Counted from the first letter of the stretch, positions 7,488 to 17,126 are shown. The stretch is DNA of 64,000 nucleotides from Bacillota bacterium (GCA_023395555.1 JAEWYQ010000004.1:1-64000); one strand, 5' to 3'. Program-made: numbers and translations. Notes: generated by a model not told the origin, from the letters alone.

Positions 7488-9458
7488 GTGACTGAAAAAT
7501 CAAATAATGCATTGGAATTTAATAAAATACTGGATAGGCTGAGCGAATATGCACTATCCCAGAAAACGAAGCAAAAACTTCTGGAGCTGAAGCCCTATCT
7601 TAAGGAATGGGAGGTGAACGCCCGGATCAAGGATACCACGGAAGGCCGCAAGGTATTGGATCACCTGGGAACTCCTCCGCTGACCGTTATGAAGGACACC
7701 GCCATGCTGCTGGAGCTGGCGGAGAAGGGCTCCATGCTGACACCGGAGCAATTAACCGATATCCTTCTCTTTATAAATGCCTGCCGGCGCATGAAGCTCT
7801 TTCTGAAGCGCGCCGAATTCCTGTCCGTGGGTATTGCAGGCTATGGCGGCTCCATTGACGATTTATCCTCCCTGGCAGGCGAGATCGAAGGAGCCGTCCG
7901 TAATAACAGAATCGAGGATAACGCCTCTAAGGAACTGAAAGAGCTCCGGCGCAGGATGGAACAGCTGCGCACGGAGATGAGGGCAAAGCTGGAGAGCCAG
8001 CTCCGGAGCAAGAAGGAATGGTTTACCGACGGCTATGTTTCCACAAGGAACGGGCATTTTGTCCTTCCGGTCAAGAAGGAATTTAAACACATGATCAGCG
8101 GCTCCGTCCTGGACATTTCCTCCAGCGGCTCCACCTATTTCATTGAGCCAATCAGCGTCGGCAAGCTGAGAGAAGAGCTGTCCCTCCTTGAAATTGCGGA
8201 GAGCAATGAAGAGCGCAGAATTCTGTACACTCTCACGGCCCTGGTAAGCGATGAGGCGTTTCGGATTCGCCTGAATATGGATGCCATGGAGGCCTTAGAC
8301 TTTATCTTTGCCAAGGCGAAGCTCAGTGCGGATATGGATGCAATTCCTGCCGCATTCAACACGGACCGTTGTATCCGTATCCGGAACGGACGGCATCCCC
8401 TGCTTCCGGCAAAGGAATGCGTTCCCCTGGACTTTGAACTGGGCGGCAAAATCTCCGGCATTGTTATCACCGGACCCAATACCGGCGGCAAGACCGTCGC
8501 CTTAAAAACCGTGGGCCTGCTGCAGCTGATGGCCCAGAGCGGTCTTCATGTTCCCTGCGGGGATGCCCTGCTGTGCATGAACAGCCAGGTTCTGTGCGAC
8601 ATCGGGGATGGGCAGAGCATTACGGAGAACTTATCCACATTCTCCTCCCATATCACGAATATCATCCACATTTTACAGCACGCTAATGTGGAAAGTCTGG
8701 TTCTTCTGGATGAACTGGGTTCCGGCACCGATCCTGCGGAGGGAATGGGTATTGCTATTGCTATTCTGGAGGAATTAAGGCAAAAGGGCTGCCTGTTAGT
8801 GGCTACCACTCATTACCCTGAGGTAAAGGAATATGCAGCCAAATCGGAGGGCCTGGTTAATGCAAGAATGGCATTTGACCGGGAGAGCCTGAAGCCCTTG
8901 TACCGTCTGGAAATCGGTGAGGCGGGCGAGAGCTGTGCCCTGTATATCGCAAAGCGTCTGGGCTTCCCCAGGCATATGCTGGAACGCGCCTATCAGGAGG
9001 CCTACTGCAGGGAGGAGAAGAATTCACAGACCGGCACCAATCGGGATATTTTAGAAAACATACTGGAGGGTCCGGAGGAAAGGCTCTCTCCCGCCGCTGC
9101 TCCCTCCATCGAAAAAACCAGGCCGCCAAAGCCTGCCAGCACCCGGAGTCAGCGTTTTCAGATCGGAGACAGCGTGGTGGTATATCCACAGAAAAAGGTC
9201 GGAATTGTATTCCAGACAGCAAATGAAAAGGGGGAGGTAGGGGTTCAGATTCAGAAGGGAAAAGATTATTTCAATCATAAGAGGCTTCAGCTCAAGGTAG
9301 CCGCTGCTGAAATGTATCCCGAGAATTACGACTTTTCCATCGTATTCGACAGCGTTGCCAACCGCAAGGCGAGACACAAGATGGAGAAGGGGCACCAGCC
9401 AGGTCTGGAAATCAAATATGAGAATATTGCTCACAAGCATCAGAAAAATGCAGAGTAA
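7488..9458 (+). CDS. MutS2-like ATPase lacking the Smr domain
   Basis: Product of 656 residues, starting at GTG with AGGAGA about eight bases upstream. It has the MutS2 layout: an N-terminal core, a helical clamp region with a basic coiled stretch at residues 140-180, then the MutS ATPase with Walker A G-P-N-T-G-G-K-T (about 329-336) and Walker B L-L-D-E-L-G-S-G-T-D-P (about 406). Full MutS2 proteins are near 780 residues and end in an Smr nuclease domain; here the sequence stops after a basic KOW-like segment. It is therefore a short paralogue. MutS2 proteins act on branched DNA and, in Bacillus, on collided ribosomes; losing Smr would remove the nuclease or ribosome-contact part. The exact role is open. 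Confidence 0.85.
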   Translation: MTEKSNNALEFNKILDRLSEYALSQKTKQKLLELKPYLKEWEVNARIKDTTEGRKVLDHLGTPPLTVMKDTAMLLELAEKGSMLTPEQLTDILLFINACRRMKLFLKRAEFLSVGIAGYGGSIDDLSSLAGEIEGAVRNNRIEDNASKELKELRRRMEQLRTEMRAKLESQLRSKKEWFTDGYVSTRNGHFVLPVKKEFKHMISGSVLDISSSGSTYFIEPISVGKLREELSLLEIAESNEERRILYTLTALVSDEAFRIRLNMDAMEALDFIFAKAKLSADMDAIPAAFNTDRCIRIRNGRHPLLPAKECVPLDFELGGKISGIVITGPNTGGKTVALKTVGLLQLMAQSGLHVPCGDALLCMNSQVLCDIGDGQSITENLSTFSSHITNIIHILQHANVESLVLLDELGSGTDPAEGMGIAIAILEELRQKGCLLVATTHYPEVKEYAAKSEGLVNARMAFDRESLKPLYRLEIGEAGESCALYIAKRLGFPRHMLERAYQEAYCREEKNSQTGTNRDILENILEGPEERLSPAAAPSIEKTRPPKPASTRSQRFQIGDSVVVYPQKKVGIVFQTANEKGEVGVQIQKGKDYFNHKRLQLKVAAAEMYPENYDFSIVFDSVANRKARHKMEKGHQPGLEIKYENIAHKHQKNAE

Positions 9459-9464
9459 AGCAAC

Positions 9465-9490
9465 GAGGGGTCCTGTCTTAAGGACCCCTC
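9465..9490. terminator. bidirectional hairpin between convergent genes
   Basis: GAGGGGTCC paired with GGACCCCTC around an eight-base loop, between the mutS2-like stop and the glnN stop. The stem is strong but no long T tract follows on either strand, so termination efficiency is uncertain. Confidence 0.55.
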
Positions 9491-9515
9491 CAGGCAGCCA
9501 TTGTGTCCAGCCGGC

Positions 9516-11606
9516 TTAATTCACGCTGTAAAGCATCTCCCCATAGGTGGGCAGGGGCCAGTGCTTTTTGGCAACAAGGGTTTCAAGCTCATCGACCACC
9601 AGACGCAGTTCGGACATCGCCCCAAATACCTTCTCACGATACAGCTTTGCCAGCATGAGCCAGTCGCCTTCGTCCTCTGTTTCCAGAATTGCCCGTTCAA
9701 GGACATCCAGCTTCTCAATCAGACCGGCGGACAGTCTGGAGATCTTGCCAAGGAAACGCTCCTCTAACGTGCAATCATATTCCCCGCAGGACTTCTTGCT
9801 GCAAAGGAGCTGGGCAAGCTCGCTCTGATAGCCGATGCAGGCAGGTATAATTTCTTTCTTTACCATATCCGCCATTGTAAGCGCCTCAATCCGCAGGGTC
9901 TTGCAGTAGCTCTCCAGCAGGATCTCATATCTGGAATGAAGCTCCGCTTCGGTAAACACATGATGCCGGGTAAAGACCTCCCTGCTCTTCTCAGAGACAA
10001 AGGCCGGCAATGCATCCACCGTGGTCTTCAGATTGGACAGTCCGCGCTTTTCGGCCTCCTGCACCCATTCTTCGGAATAATTATTGCCGTTAAAAATAAT
10101 CCTCTTGTGCTCACGGATGCTTTTCTTAATCAATGCGGAAAGCTCGCTCTTAAAGTCCTCCGCATTTTCCAGGATATCCGCAAATTCCCGCAGTACCTCG
10201 GCCACGGCGGTGTTCAGGACGATGTTGGGACCGGCGATGGAGAATGCGGAGCCCAGCATACGGAACTCAAATTTATTGCCGGTAAAGGCAAAGGGAGAAG
10301 TCCGGTTACGGTCCGTCGTGTCCTTCGGGAAATGCGGCAGCACCGTAACCCCGATTTCCATCTCATGCTTTTCCCTGCCCTGGTAAGCTGTTTCATTATC
10401 AATCGCTTCCAGAATCTCCGTCAGCTCATCTCCCAAAAACATGGATACAATGGCCGGAGGCGCTTCATTGGCACCCAGCCGGTGGTCATTCCCTGCGCTG
10501 GCAACCGACACCCGCAGCAGATCCTGATATTCATCCACCACCTTGATGATGGCCGTGAGGAACAGCAGAAACTGGGCATTTTCATAGGGTGTTTCCCCCG
10601 GCTCCAGCAGATTGACGCCGGTATCGGTGGAAATGGACCAGTTGTTGTGCTTGCCGCTGCCATTTACTCCTGCGAAGGGCTTTTCATGAAGCAGACAGGC
10701 CAGCCCGTGCTTATTGGCAATGCTCTTCATCAGCTCCATGGTCAGCTGGTTGTGATCGGTTGCAATATTGGTGGTGCCGAAGATCGGAGCCATCTCATGC
10801 TGCCCCGGAGCCACCTCATTATGCTTGGTCTTGGCCAGAACACCCAGCTTCCACAGTTCTTCCTCCAGCTCCCTCATGAAAGCGGATACGCGGGGCTTGA
10901 TGGTTCCAAAATAATGATCGTCCAGCTCCTGGCCCTTGGGAGGCCGTGCGCCGATCAGCGTCCTTCCGGTATAAACCAGATCGGGACGCCGTAAGTAGAC
11001 TTCCTTATCAATCAGAAAATATTCCTGCTCCGGACCTACTGTTGTAATGACTCGCTTCGCCGCCGTATTGCCGAAGAGGCGGAGGATACGGATTGCCTGC
11101 CTGTCAATGGCCTCCATGGAACGCAGAAGCGGCGTCTTCTTATCAAGAGCCTCTCCGCTGTAGGAGCAGAAGGCTGTGGGTATGCACAAGGTGCCATCTT
11201 TAATAAAGGCATAGGAGGTGATATCCCAGACGGTGTAGCCTCTGGCTTCAAAGGTGGCGCGCAGTCCGCCTGACGGAAAGCTGGAGGCATCCGGCTCGCC
11301 CCGCACCAGTTCCTTACCCGAAAACTCCATAATAATCCGGCCGTCCTTATCCGGAGTAATAAAGCTGTCATGCTTCTCCGCGGTAATTCCGGTCATAGGC
11401 TGGAACCAGTGGGTAAAGTGAGTGGCCCCCTTCTCAACAGCCCATTCCTTCATAGCGTTGGCTACCACATTGGCAATATCCAGCTCCAAATGTGTCCCCC
11501 GTACCATGGTCTTTTTCAGTGCTTTATAAGTATCTTTCGGTAATCTGGCCTGCATGACCGTCTCATTAAATACCATGCTGCCAAACAAATCAGGAACATT
11601 TTTCAT
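9516..11606 (-). CDS. glnN: glutamine synthetase type III
   Basis: Product of 696 residues, the usual size of GSIII and far larger than GSI. It carries the GSIII N-terminus (F-G-S-M-V-F-N), the glutamate/ATP-site block V-G-P-E-Q-E-Y-F-L, and G-V-N-G-S-G-K-H-N-N-W-S. It condenses glutamate with ammonia using ATP in the cytosol and is the ammonium-assimilating enzyme in many anaerobes. AAGGAGG precedes the ATG at normal spacing. The gene has its own promoter and a leader with a terminator whose sequence is shared with the amt leader at 34.5 kb, so expression is probably set by RNA antitermination responding to nitrogen. It faces away from the carAB-pyrG operon, whose enzymes consume glutamine. 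Confidence 0.95.
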   Translation of the reverse strand: MKNVPDLFGSMVFNETVMQARLPKDTYKALKKTMVRGTHLELDIANVVANAMKEWAVEKGATHFTHWFQPMTGITAEKHDSFITPDKDGRIIMEFSGKELVRGEPDASSFPSGGLRATFEARGYTVWDITSYAFIKDGTLCIPTAFCSYSGEALDKKTPLLRSMEAIDRQAIRILRLFGNTAAKRVITTVGPEQEYFLIDKEVYLRRPDLVYTGRTLIGARPPKGQELDDHYFGTIKPRVSAFMRELEEELWKLGVLAKTKHNEVAPGQHEMAPIFGTTNIATDHNQLTMELMKSIANKHGLACLLHEKPFAGVNGSGKHNNWSISTDTGVNLLEPGETPYENAQFLLFLTAIIKVVDEYQDLLRVSVASAGNDHRLGANEAPPAIVSMFLGDELTEILEAIDNETAYQGREKHEMEIGVTVLPHFPKDTTDRNRTSPFAFTGNKFEFRMLGSAFSIAGPNIVLNTAVAEVLREFADILENAEDFKSELSALIKKSIREHKRIIFNGNNYSEEWVQEAEKRGLSNLKTTVDALPAFVSEKSREVFTRHHVFTEAELHSRYEILLESYCKTLRIEALTMADMVKKEIIPACIGYQSELAQLLCSKKSCGEYDCTLEERFLGKISRLSAGLIEKLDVLERAILETEDEGDWLMLAKLYREKVFGAMSELRLVVDELETLVAKKHWPLPTYGEMLYSVN

Positions 11607-11637
11607 CCTAAAACCTCCTTGTGCTCATTTTAATTTC

Positions 11638-11687
11638 ATAAAAAAAAAGGCGCTGCGGATTCATAATCCACGGCACCTTTGCTGTTC
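11638..11687 (-). promoter_or_regulatory. glnN leader: terminator with overlapping small hairpin
   Basis: On the minus strand a 16-base arm (complement of 11665-11680) pairs with its partner (complement of 11649-11661 plus the first Ts) in 15 of 16 positions, followed by a run of at least nine Ts. Immediately upstream, ACAGC / GCCGT (complement of 11681-11685 and 11670-11674) can form a hairpin with loop AAAGGT that consumes the terminator's 5' arm. The 10-mer GAACAGCAAA and the 9-mer CCGCAGCGC are identical in the amt leader. Confidence 0.65.
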
Positions 11688-11696
11688 ATGCGAATT

Positions 11697-11725
11697 ACAC
11701 TAGCACATTGTTTTTCAATTGTCAA
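11697..11725 (-). promoter_or_regulatory. glnN promoter
   Basis: Minus strand TTGACA (complement of 11720-11725), 17-base spacer, TAGTGT (complement of 11697-11702). The start point would fall only a few bases before the leader hairpin. Confidence 0.6.
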
Positions 11726-11779
11726 TCCTCTTTTTCACTTTTATTTTGTCCTTTTTCATTTTTATTTTGTCCTTTTGGC

Positions 11780-11847
11780 TGCCCTTCGTAACAGCTCAGA
11801 CGGGGTCTGTTCTCCTCCCATACCCCGTCTGAGCTGTTACTGCCCTT
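11780..11847. repeat. 19-bp perfect inverted repeat flanked by 7-bp direct repeats
   Basis: Arms at 11788-11806 and 11822-11840 are perfectly complementary (begin GTAACAGCTC, end GAGCTGTTAC) with a 15-base loop. TGCCCTT occurs on both sides (11780-11786 and 11841-11847). It sits between the divergent glnN and carA promoters, where no transcript would need a terminator. It may be a tiny palindromic insertion with target duplication or a cruciform/protein-binding site. Confidence 0.6.
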
Positions 11848-11859
11848 TTAATTTTTTGC

Positions 11860-11888
11860 TTGACAAATTCTCATCCAAGCTTTATAAT
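11860..11888 (+). promoter_or_regulatory. carA promoter
   Basis: Perfect consensus: TTGACA (11860-11865), 17-base spacer, TATAAT (11883-11888). Transcription would start near 11895. Confidence 0.75.
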
Positions 11889-11894
11889 TACGCA

Positions 11895-12000
11895 AATTGA
11901 ACGAAGGCGTTCATCTATCATGTGCACCTCAGCAAAGGAACCGGCTCTCCATCCGGTCTGCAGCTGTCCGCATGATACGATGTACGCTTTTTCTTTTTAA
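11895..12000 (+). promoter_or_regulatory. carA leader with attenuator
   Basis: The transcript begins with TGAAC-GAAGGC-GTTCA (11898-11913), a perfect five-pair hairpin. Its 3' half belongs also to a long terminator arm (11904-11920) that pairs with 11971-11987, followed by TTTTTCTTTTT. Inside the big stem is a smaller ACCGG/CCGGT hairpin. The two folds exclude each other, the classic layout of an antiterminator/terminator switch. No PyrR anti-antiterminator consensus was recognised. Confidence 0.6.
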
Positions 12001-12078
12001 ATGATTTGTGTCTGCAGCCCAAGGCTCTTGCAGGCTGTATCACAGGCGAAACAGCGGCAGAAGGGACATGGAAAATCT

Positions 12079-13179
12079 ATGAATATCATCGACAACAGAC
12101 TTAATCTGATCCTGGAAAACGGCGCGGTTTTTGAAGGACAAAGCTTCGGCGCAGCCGGCGATATTACAGGTGAGATCGTATTTACCACCGGCATGACCGG
12201 TTATTTGGAAACCCTTACGGACCAAAGCTACCACGGCCAGATCGTCCTTCAAACCTTCCCCCTCATTGGAAATTACGGCATCATTCCCTCCGATTTTGAA
12301 AGCACCTCTGTCGGCCCTCTGGCCTATATTGTAAAAACGCCCTGCCAGGACCCTTCCAACTTCCGAAGTGAGGGCACCCTTGGCACTTTTTTAAGGGAAA
12401 AGAACATCGTGGGGCTTTGCGGCATTGATACAAGAGCTCTCACAAAAATCATAAGGGAGCAGGGTGTCATGAACGGCAGAATTACAAAGGAGCTGCCGGA
12501 TAAAGCCATGCTCCGGCAAATCCGCTCCTATGAGATCAAAAACGCCGTACAAAAGGTTTCCTGCACGGAACCGGCCCTCTATAAAGCAGAGGAAGCAATC
12601 TACACAGTGGCTATGCTGGATTTCGGCCGAAAGGAAAGTATGATCCGCGAGCTGACAAGGCGGGGATGCGACGTGTGGCTTCTTCCCTGTGACTCCCCTC
12701 CTGAGGAAATACTTCGCCTCTCCCCCGACGGTATCCTGCTGTCCAACGGTCCCGGCGACCCTGCCGGTAATACGGACATCATTGATCATCTCAAGACCCT
12801 GCTGCAAACCGGAATTCCAATCTTCGGCATCTGTCTGGGCCATCAGCTCCTCGCTCTGGCCAACGGATTTAAGACCAGCAAGCTGAAGTACGGGCACCGG
12901 GGAGCCAACCAGCCGGTGAAGGATCTAAAAACAGGCCGGGTCTATATCAGCAGCCAGAACCACGGATACACGGTAACCCCGGAGAGCATCGACCCCGGCA
13001 TTGCGGACCAGTGGTTCATCAATGTCAACGACCAGACCTGCGAGGGGCTATGCTACAGGCGGTCACCCTCATTCTCGGTGCAGTTTCATCCCGAAGCATG
13101 CGGCGGGCCGCAGGATACCCTGTTTTTATTCGATTTATTCATAGAGAAGATGGAGGCCGGAAGATATGCCACTGAATAA
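12079..13179 (+). CDS. carA: carbamoyl-phosphate synthase small subunit
   Basis: Product of 366 residues. The N-terminal half is the CPSase small-chain domain and the C-terminal half a class I glutamine amidotransferase with catalytic Cys252 in F-G-I-C-L-G-H-Q and the H-P-E triad partner near the end. It hydrolyses glutamine and hands ammonia to CarB for carbamoyl phosphate, the entry to pyrimidines and arginine. The open frame extends 26 codons upstream, but the ATG at 12079 fits the family length and has AAGGGA about 12 bases upstream. It overlaps carB by 14 bases, indicating translational coupling. Its leader attenuator suggests nitrogen or pyrimidine control. Confidence 0.94.
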   Translation: MNIIDNRLNLILENGAVFEGQSFGAAGDITGEIVFTTGMTGYLETLTDQSYHGQIVLQTFPLIGNYGIIPSDFESTSVGPLAYIVKTPCQDPSNFRSEGTLGTFLREKNIVGLCGIDTRALTKIIREQGVMNGRITKELPDKAMLRQIRSYEIKNAVQKVSCTEPALYKAEEAIYTVAMLDFGRKESMIRELTRRGCDVWLLPCDSPPEEILRLSPDGILLSNGPGDPAGNTDIIDHLKTLLQTGIPIFGICLGHQLLALANGFKTSKLKYGHRGANQPVKDLKTGRVYISSQNHGYTVTPESIDPGIADQWFINVNDQTCEGLCYRRSPSFSVQFHPEACGGPQDTLFLFDLFIEKMEAGRYATE

Positions 13180-16100
13180 ATGCATTAAAAAGGTTCTGCT
13201 CATCGGCTCAGGGCCGATTATAATCGGACAGGCCGCGGAATTTGACTACGCCGGCACCCAGGCCTGCCGCGTACTGCGGGAGGACGGCATTGAAATCGTG
13301 CTGGTGAACTCCAACCCCGCCACCATCATGACCGATAAAAGCAGCGCGGATAAAATATATATCGAACCGCTGACTCTGACCACCCTTAAGCGGATTATCG
13401 AGAAAGAGCGTCCCGACAGCATTTTATCGGGGCTGGGGGGACAGACCGGACTAACCCTTTGCATGCAATTGGCAAAGGAGGGCTTCCTTGACCGGATGAA
13501 TGTGCGGCTCCTGGGAAGTTCCCCCCAGACCATTGACAAGGCGGAGGACAGACAGCTTTTTAAGGAAACCATGGAGCAGATCGGCCAGCCGGTGGTTCCG
13601 TCCGTCATTGCCACCGATGCAGGCGCCGCCCTTGCCTTTGCGGAGGAAAACGGTTATCCTGTTATTATACGGCCCGCTTTCACTCTTGGCGGCAGCGGCG
13701 GCGGTATTGCAGAAGACCAGCCGCAGCTTCTGGAAATTGCCATGGGCGGCCTGGCATTGTCCCCCATCCATCAGATTCTTGTGGAGAAATCCATCGCGGG
13801 ATGGAAGGAGATCGAATTTGAGGTCATGAGGGACAGGGCCGGCAATGCCATTACCGTCTGTTCCATGGAAAACTTTGACCCCGTAGGCATCCATACCGGC
13901 GACAGCATTGTGATCGCCCCCGCCGTCACCCTGGCCGATAAGGAGTACCAGATGCTGCGCACGGCGGCTCTGGACATTATTCAGGCCCTGGGCGTCGAGG
14001 GCGGCTGCAACTGCCAGTTTGCACTGAATCCCCGCAGCTTTGAATATGCGGTCATTGAAGTGAATCCCCGCGTCTCGCGTTCCTCCGCTCTGGCCAGCAA
14101 AGCCACCGGCTATCCCATTGCAAAGGTGGCCGCCAAAATTGCCATCGGCTACACCCTGGATGAGATCATCAATGCCGTCACTGGCAATACCTTTGCCGCC
14201 TTTGAGCCGGCTCTGGATTATGTGGCGGTGAAGCTTCCCAAATGGCCCTTTGATAAATTTGTCTATGCCAAAAAGGAGTTAGGTACGCAGATGAAGGCCA
14301 CCGGCGAGGTCATGGCCATTGCGGATACTTTTGAGGAAGCCCTTCTGAAAGCCGTCCGGGGGGCGGAAATCGGACTGACCTCTCTTGAGCTTCTGCGGCT
14401 TACTTCCAAGACAGACATGGAAATCCGGGATCTGCTGCGCACCGTTACCGACGAGCGCCTGTTTGTGCTGTACGAGGCAATCAAACGGGGGATGGACATT
14501 GAGGAGCTTCATGCCATGACCATGGTTGACCGTTGGTTTCTGTACTGTCTGAAGAACCTTGCCGCGGGACCGAAGCCGTCAAAGCCGCTTATTTACAAGA
14601 TGGTGGATACCTGCGGCGGGGAATTTGCGGCAAAAACCCCTTATTTTTACTCCATTCAAGGTGCCGGAGAAAACGAAGTCCTCAAATTTATTGAAAAATC
14701 AGAAAAGCCCCGGATCATCGTTCTAGGCAGCGGGCCGATCCGCATTGGACAGGGAATTGAATTTGACTACGCCTGCGTTCACTGCGTTCGTACACTGAAA
14801 AAGCTTGGATATGAGGTAATTGTCGTCAATAATAATCCCGAAACAGTGTCCACCGACTTTGACACCGGAGACCGGCTGTATTTTGAGCCGCTCTGCATCG
14901 ACGATGTAATGAGCATCGTTGAAACAGAAAAGCCCCTGGGCGTTGTGGCCGCCTTCGGAGGCGGCACCGCCATCAAGCTTACTAAAAAGCTGCAGGAGCG
15001 CGGGGTTGCCATTATCGGCACATCAGCGGACAGCATTGATATCTGCGAGGACCGGGAACGGTTCGACCTGCTTCTTGCACAGCTGGGCGTACTGCGCCCT
15101 CAGGGCTTTTGCGTGACCAACGAGGCCGAAGCGCTGGACGCCGCGGATAAGCTGGGCTTTCCCGTCCTGATGCGTCCCTCCTATGTCCTGGGCGGGCAGA
15201 ACATGATTATTGCCTTTGAACCCTCGGACATCCGGGAGTATATGGAGATCATCCTGCGTCAGAAGCAGGAAAGCCCCGTGCTGATTGATAAATATCTCTC
15301 CGGCCGGGAGATTGAGGCAGATGCTATCTGTGACGGCACCGATGTGCTGATCCCCGGCATTATGGAACACATCGAACGCACCGGCATCCATTCCGGGGAC
15401 AGCATCGCCGTCTATCCCGCAGTCAATATCGAGGATGAACTGGCGGAGCGTATCTCCCGGGTTACCAGGAAGCTGTGCATGGCGCTGAAGGTCAAGGGAC
15501 TGGTCAACATCCAGTATGTGCTTTACCAAAACGAGGTCTATGTCATCGAGGTCAATCCCCGCGCCTCGCGGACTGTCCCCTACATCAGCAAGGTCACGGG
15601 CGTTCCCATGTGCGAGCTGGCTGCCAGTGTCAGTGCGGGCAAGCGGCTTGCAGATCTCGGCTACGGCTCCGGGATTGCTCCCATTCCTCCCTATGTGGCG
15701 GTTAAGGTACCGGTATTCTCCTTTGAAAAGCTCACCGATGTGGATACGCATCTGGGGCCTGAGATGAAATCCACCGGCGAGGTGCTGGGAATCGGCAAGA
15801 GCCTTGAGGAAGCGCTGTATAAAGGGCTTGTGGCAGCCGGTTACCGGCTTTTGAAGCACGGCGGTGTACTGATTACCGTGCGGGACGGTGACAAGCCGGA
15901 GATCCTCCCCATCGCAGAGAAGTTCTGCAAATGCGGATTTCAGCTTTATGCCACCAGCGGCACGGCAAAGCTGTTAAAAAGCAAGGGCTTTGAAGTGGAA
16001 ACCGTGGGAAAAATCCATGAAGGCATCCCCAATAACACGGCTGCCCTGCTGGCCAGCGGCAAGATAAGCTATATCATCTCCACCTCCGCCAAAGGCAGGC

Positions 16101-17104
16101 ATCCCGCTTCCGACGGCGTAAAGATACGAAGAAGGGCCTGTACCCTGGGCATCCCCTGCCTGACCTCGGTGGATACGGCAAATGCCCTGGCGGACAGCCT
16201 GCTTTCGGGGTACAGCGAAATCAACACCGAGCTGGTTGATATTAATCACTTAAGAACCCGCCGCATGGAACTTAATTTCACTAAAATGCAGGGCTGCGGC
16301 AATGATTACATCTACATCAACTGCTTTGATCTTGAGATCAACTCGCCGGAGTCGCTGTCCGTCCTGCTCTCTGACCGGCACTACGGCATAGGCGGCGACG
16401 GTGTTGTGCTAATTCTTCCTTCGGATACGGCGGATGCCAGAATGCAGATGTTCAATCGGGACGGCAGCGAAGGAAAGATGTGCGGCAATGCCATACGCTG
16501 TATAGCAAAATATCTTTACGATAACAATATTGTACGTAAGCTGGACATGACAATCGAAACCCTCTCCGGCATCAAACGGCTGAAGCTGTATACCAGGAAC
16601 TCCCTGATCTCCACGGTCCGGGTCGATATGGGCAAGGCGGAGCTGCATCCCGGCCAGATTCCGGTCAGACTGGCCGGGGACTGTGTTGTGGCAAGGCCGG
16701 TAACCATCGGCGGGAAAAGCATGGATATCACCTGTGTGTCCATGGGTAATCCCCATTGTGTTGTATTCTGCGATGATGTGGCACGGCTCAATCTGTCCGA
16801 AATCGGCCCCCTCCTGGAGAATGACCCGCTGTTCCCCGACCGGGTGAACGGCGAATTTGTGGAGCTGATGGGAAGGAATTACTTGAAGATGAGAGTCTGG
16901 GAGCGCGGCAGCGGCGAAACCCTGGCCTGCGGCACAGGTGCGTGCGCTTCGGCAGTAGCCGCGGTATTGAACGGATATTGTGACAAGGATGCTGACATCC
17001 GGGTCGTGCTGCCGGGGGGCGAGCTTACCGTCCGCTATACCGATGATGCGGTATTCATGACCGGGGACTGTAAAAAGATATTTGACGGAACGGCAGAAGG
17101 TTAA
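13166..17104 (+). CDS. carB-dapF: CarB-DapF fusion: carbamoyl-phosphate synthase large subunit + diaminopimelate epimerase
   Basis: One uninterrupted frame of 1312 residues. Residues 1-1033 are a complete CarB: two ATP-grasp halves (G-S-G-P-I-I-I-G-Q near 13, G-S-G-P-I-R-I-G-Q near 520) and the C-terminal MGS-like allosteric domain. At residue 1034 (ATG at 16265) a complete 279-residue diaminopimelate epimerase follows, with K-M-Q-G-C-G-N-D-Y at its start and both catalytic cysteines, Cys1106 in M-C-G-N-A-I-R-C and Cys1255 in L-A-C-G-T-G-A-C. There is no stop or good ribosome binding site at the junction. CarB makes carbamoyl phosphate; DapF makes meso-DAP for lysine and peptidoglycan. I do not know this as a standard architecture. 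Either a genuine bifunctional enzyme or loss of a stop codon. Confidence 0.92.
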   Translation: MPLNKCIKKVLLIGSGPIIIGQAAEFDYAGTQACRVLREDGIEIVLVNSNPATIMTDKSSADKIYIEPLTLTTLKRIIEKERPDSILSGLGGQTGLTLCMQLAKEGFLDRMNVRLLGSSPQTIDKAEDRQLFKETMEQIGQPVVPSVIATDAGAALAFAEENGYPVIIRPAFTLGGSGGGIAEDQPQLLEIAMGGLALSPIHQILVEKSIAGWKEIEFEVMRDRAGNAITVCSMENFDPVGIHTGDSIVIAPAVTLADKEYQMLRTAALDIIQALGVEGGCNCQFALNPRSFEYAVIEVNPRVSRSSALASKATGYPIAKVAAKIAIGYTLDEIINAVTGNTFAAFEPALDYVAVKLPKWPFDKFVYAKKELGTQMKATGEVMAIADTFEEALLKAVRGAEIGLTSLELLRLTSKTDMEIRDLLRTVTDERLFVLYEAIKRGMDIEELHAMTMVDRWFLYCLKNLAAGPKPSKPLIYKMVDTCGGEFAAKTPYFYSIQGAGENEVLKFIEKSEKPRIIVLGSGPIRIGQGIEFDYACVHCVRTLKKLGYEVIVVNNNPETVSTDFDTGDRLYFEPLCIDDVMSIVETEKPLGVVAAFGGGTAIKLTKKLQERGVAIIGTSADSIDICEDRERFDLLLAQLGVLRPQGFCVTNEAEALDAADKLGFPVLMRPSYVLGGQNMIIAFEPSDIREYMEIILRQKQESPVLIDKYLSGREIEADAICDGTDVLIPGIMEHIERTGIHSGDSIAVYPAVNIEDELAERISRVTRKLCMALKVKGLVNIQYVLYQNEVYVIEVNPRASRTVPYISKVTGVPMCELAASVSAGKRLADLGYGSGIAPIPPYVAVKVPVFSFEKLTDVDTHLGPEMKSTGEVLGIGKSLEEALYKGLVAAGYRLLKHGGVLITVRDGDKPEILPIAEKFCKCGFQLYATSGTAKLLKSKGFEVETVGKIHEGIPNNTAALLASGKISYIISTSAKGRHPASDGVKIRRRACTLGIPCLTSVDTANALADSLLSGYSEINTELVDINHLRTRRMELNFTKMQGCGNDYIYINCFDLEINSPESLSVLLSDRHYGIGGDGVVLILPSDTADARMQMFNRDGSEGKMCGNAIRCIAKYLYDNNIVRKLDMTIETLSGIKRLKLYTRNSLISTVRVDMGKAELHPGQIPVRLAGDCVVARPVTIGGKSMDITCVSMGNPHCVVFCDDVARLNLSEIGPLLENDPLFPDRVNGEFVELMGRNYLKMRVWERGSGETLACGTGACASAVAAVLNGYCDKDADIRVVLPGGELTVRYTDDAVFMTGDCKKIFDGTAEG

Positions 17105-17126
17105 AAGAAAGCAGAAGGTGAATGAT

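Noticed and set aside
9936..10994. 352-codon plus-strand ORF inside glnN
   Set aside because: Fully antisense to a well-conserved GSIII coding region; no homology or ribosome binding site.
11895..12000. Glutamine riboswitch (glnA motif) in the carA leader
   Set aside because: CGTTCATC matches the start of that motif, but the conserved GACGGAAGTAGG core is absent, and the class is known from cyanobacteria and phage.
16265..17104. dapF as a separate gene with its own start
   Set aside because: The ATG exists but has no ribosome binding site and the upstream carB frame is open through it, so a fusion is the simpler reading.
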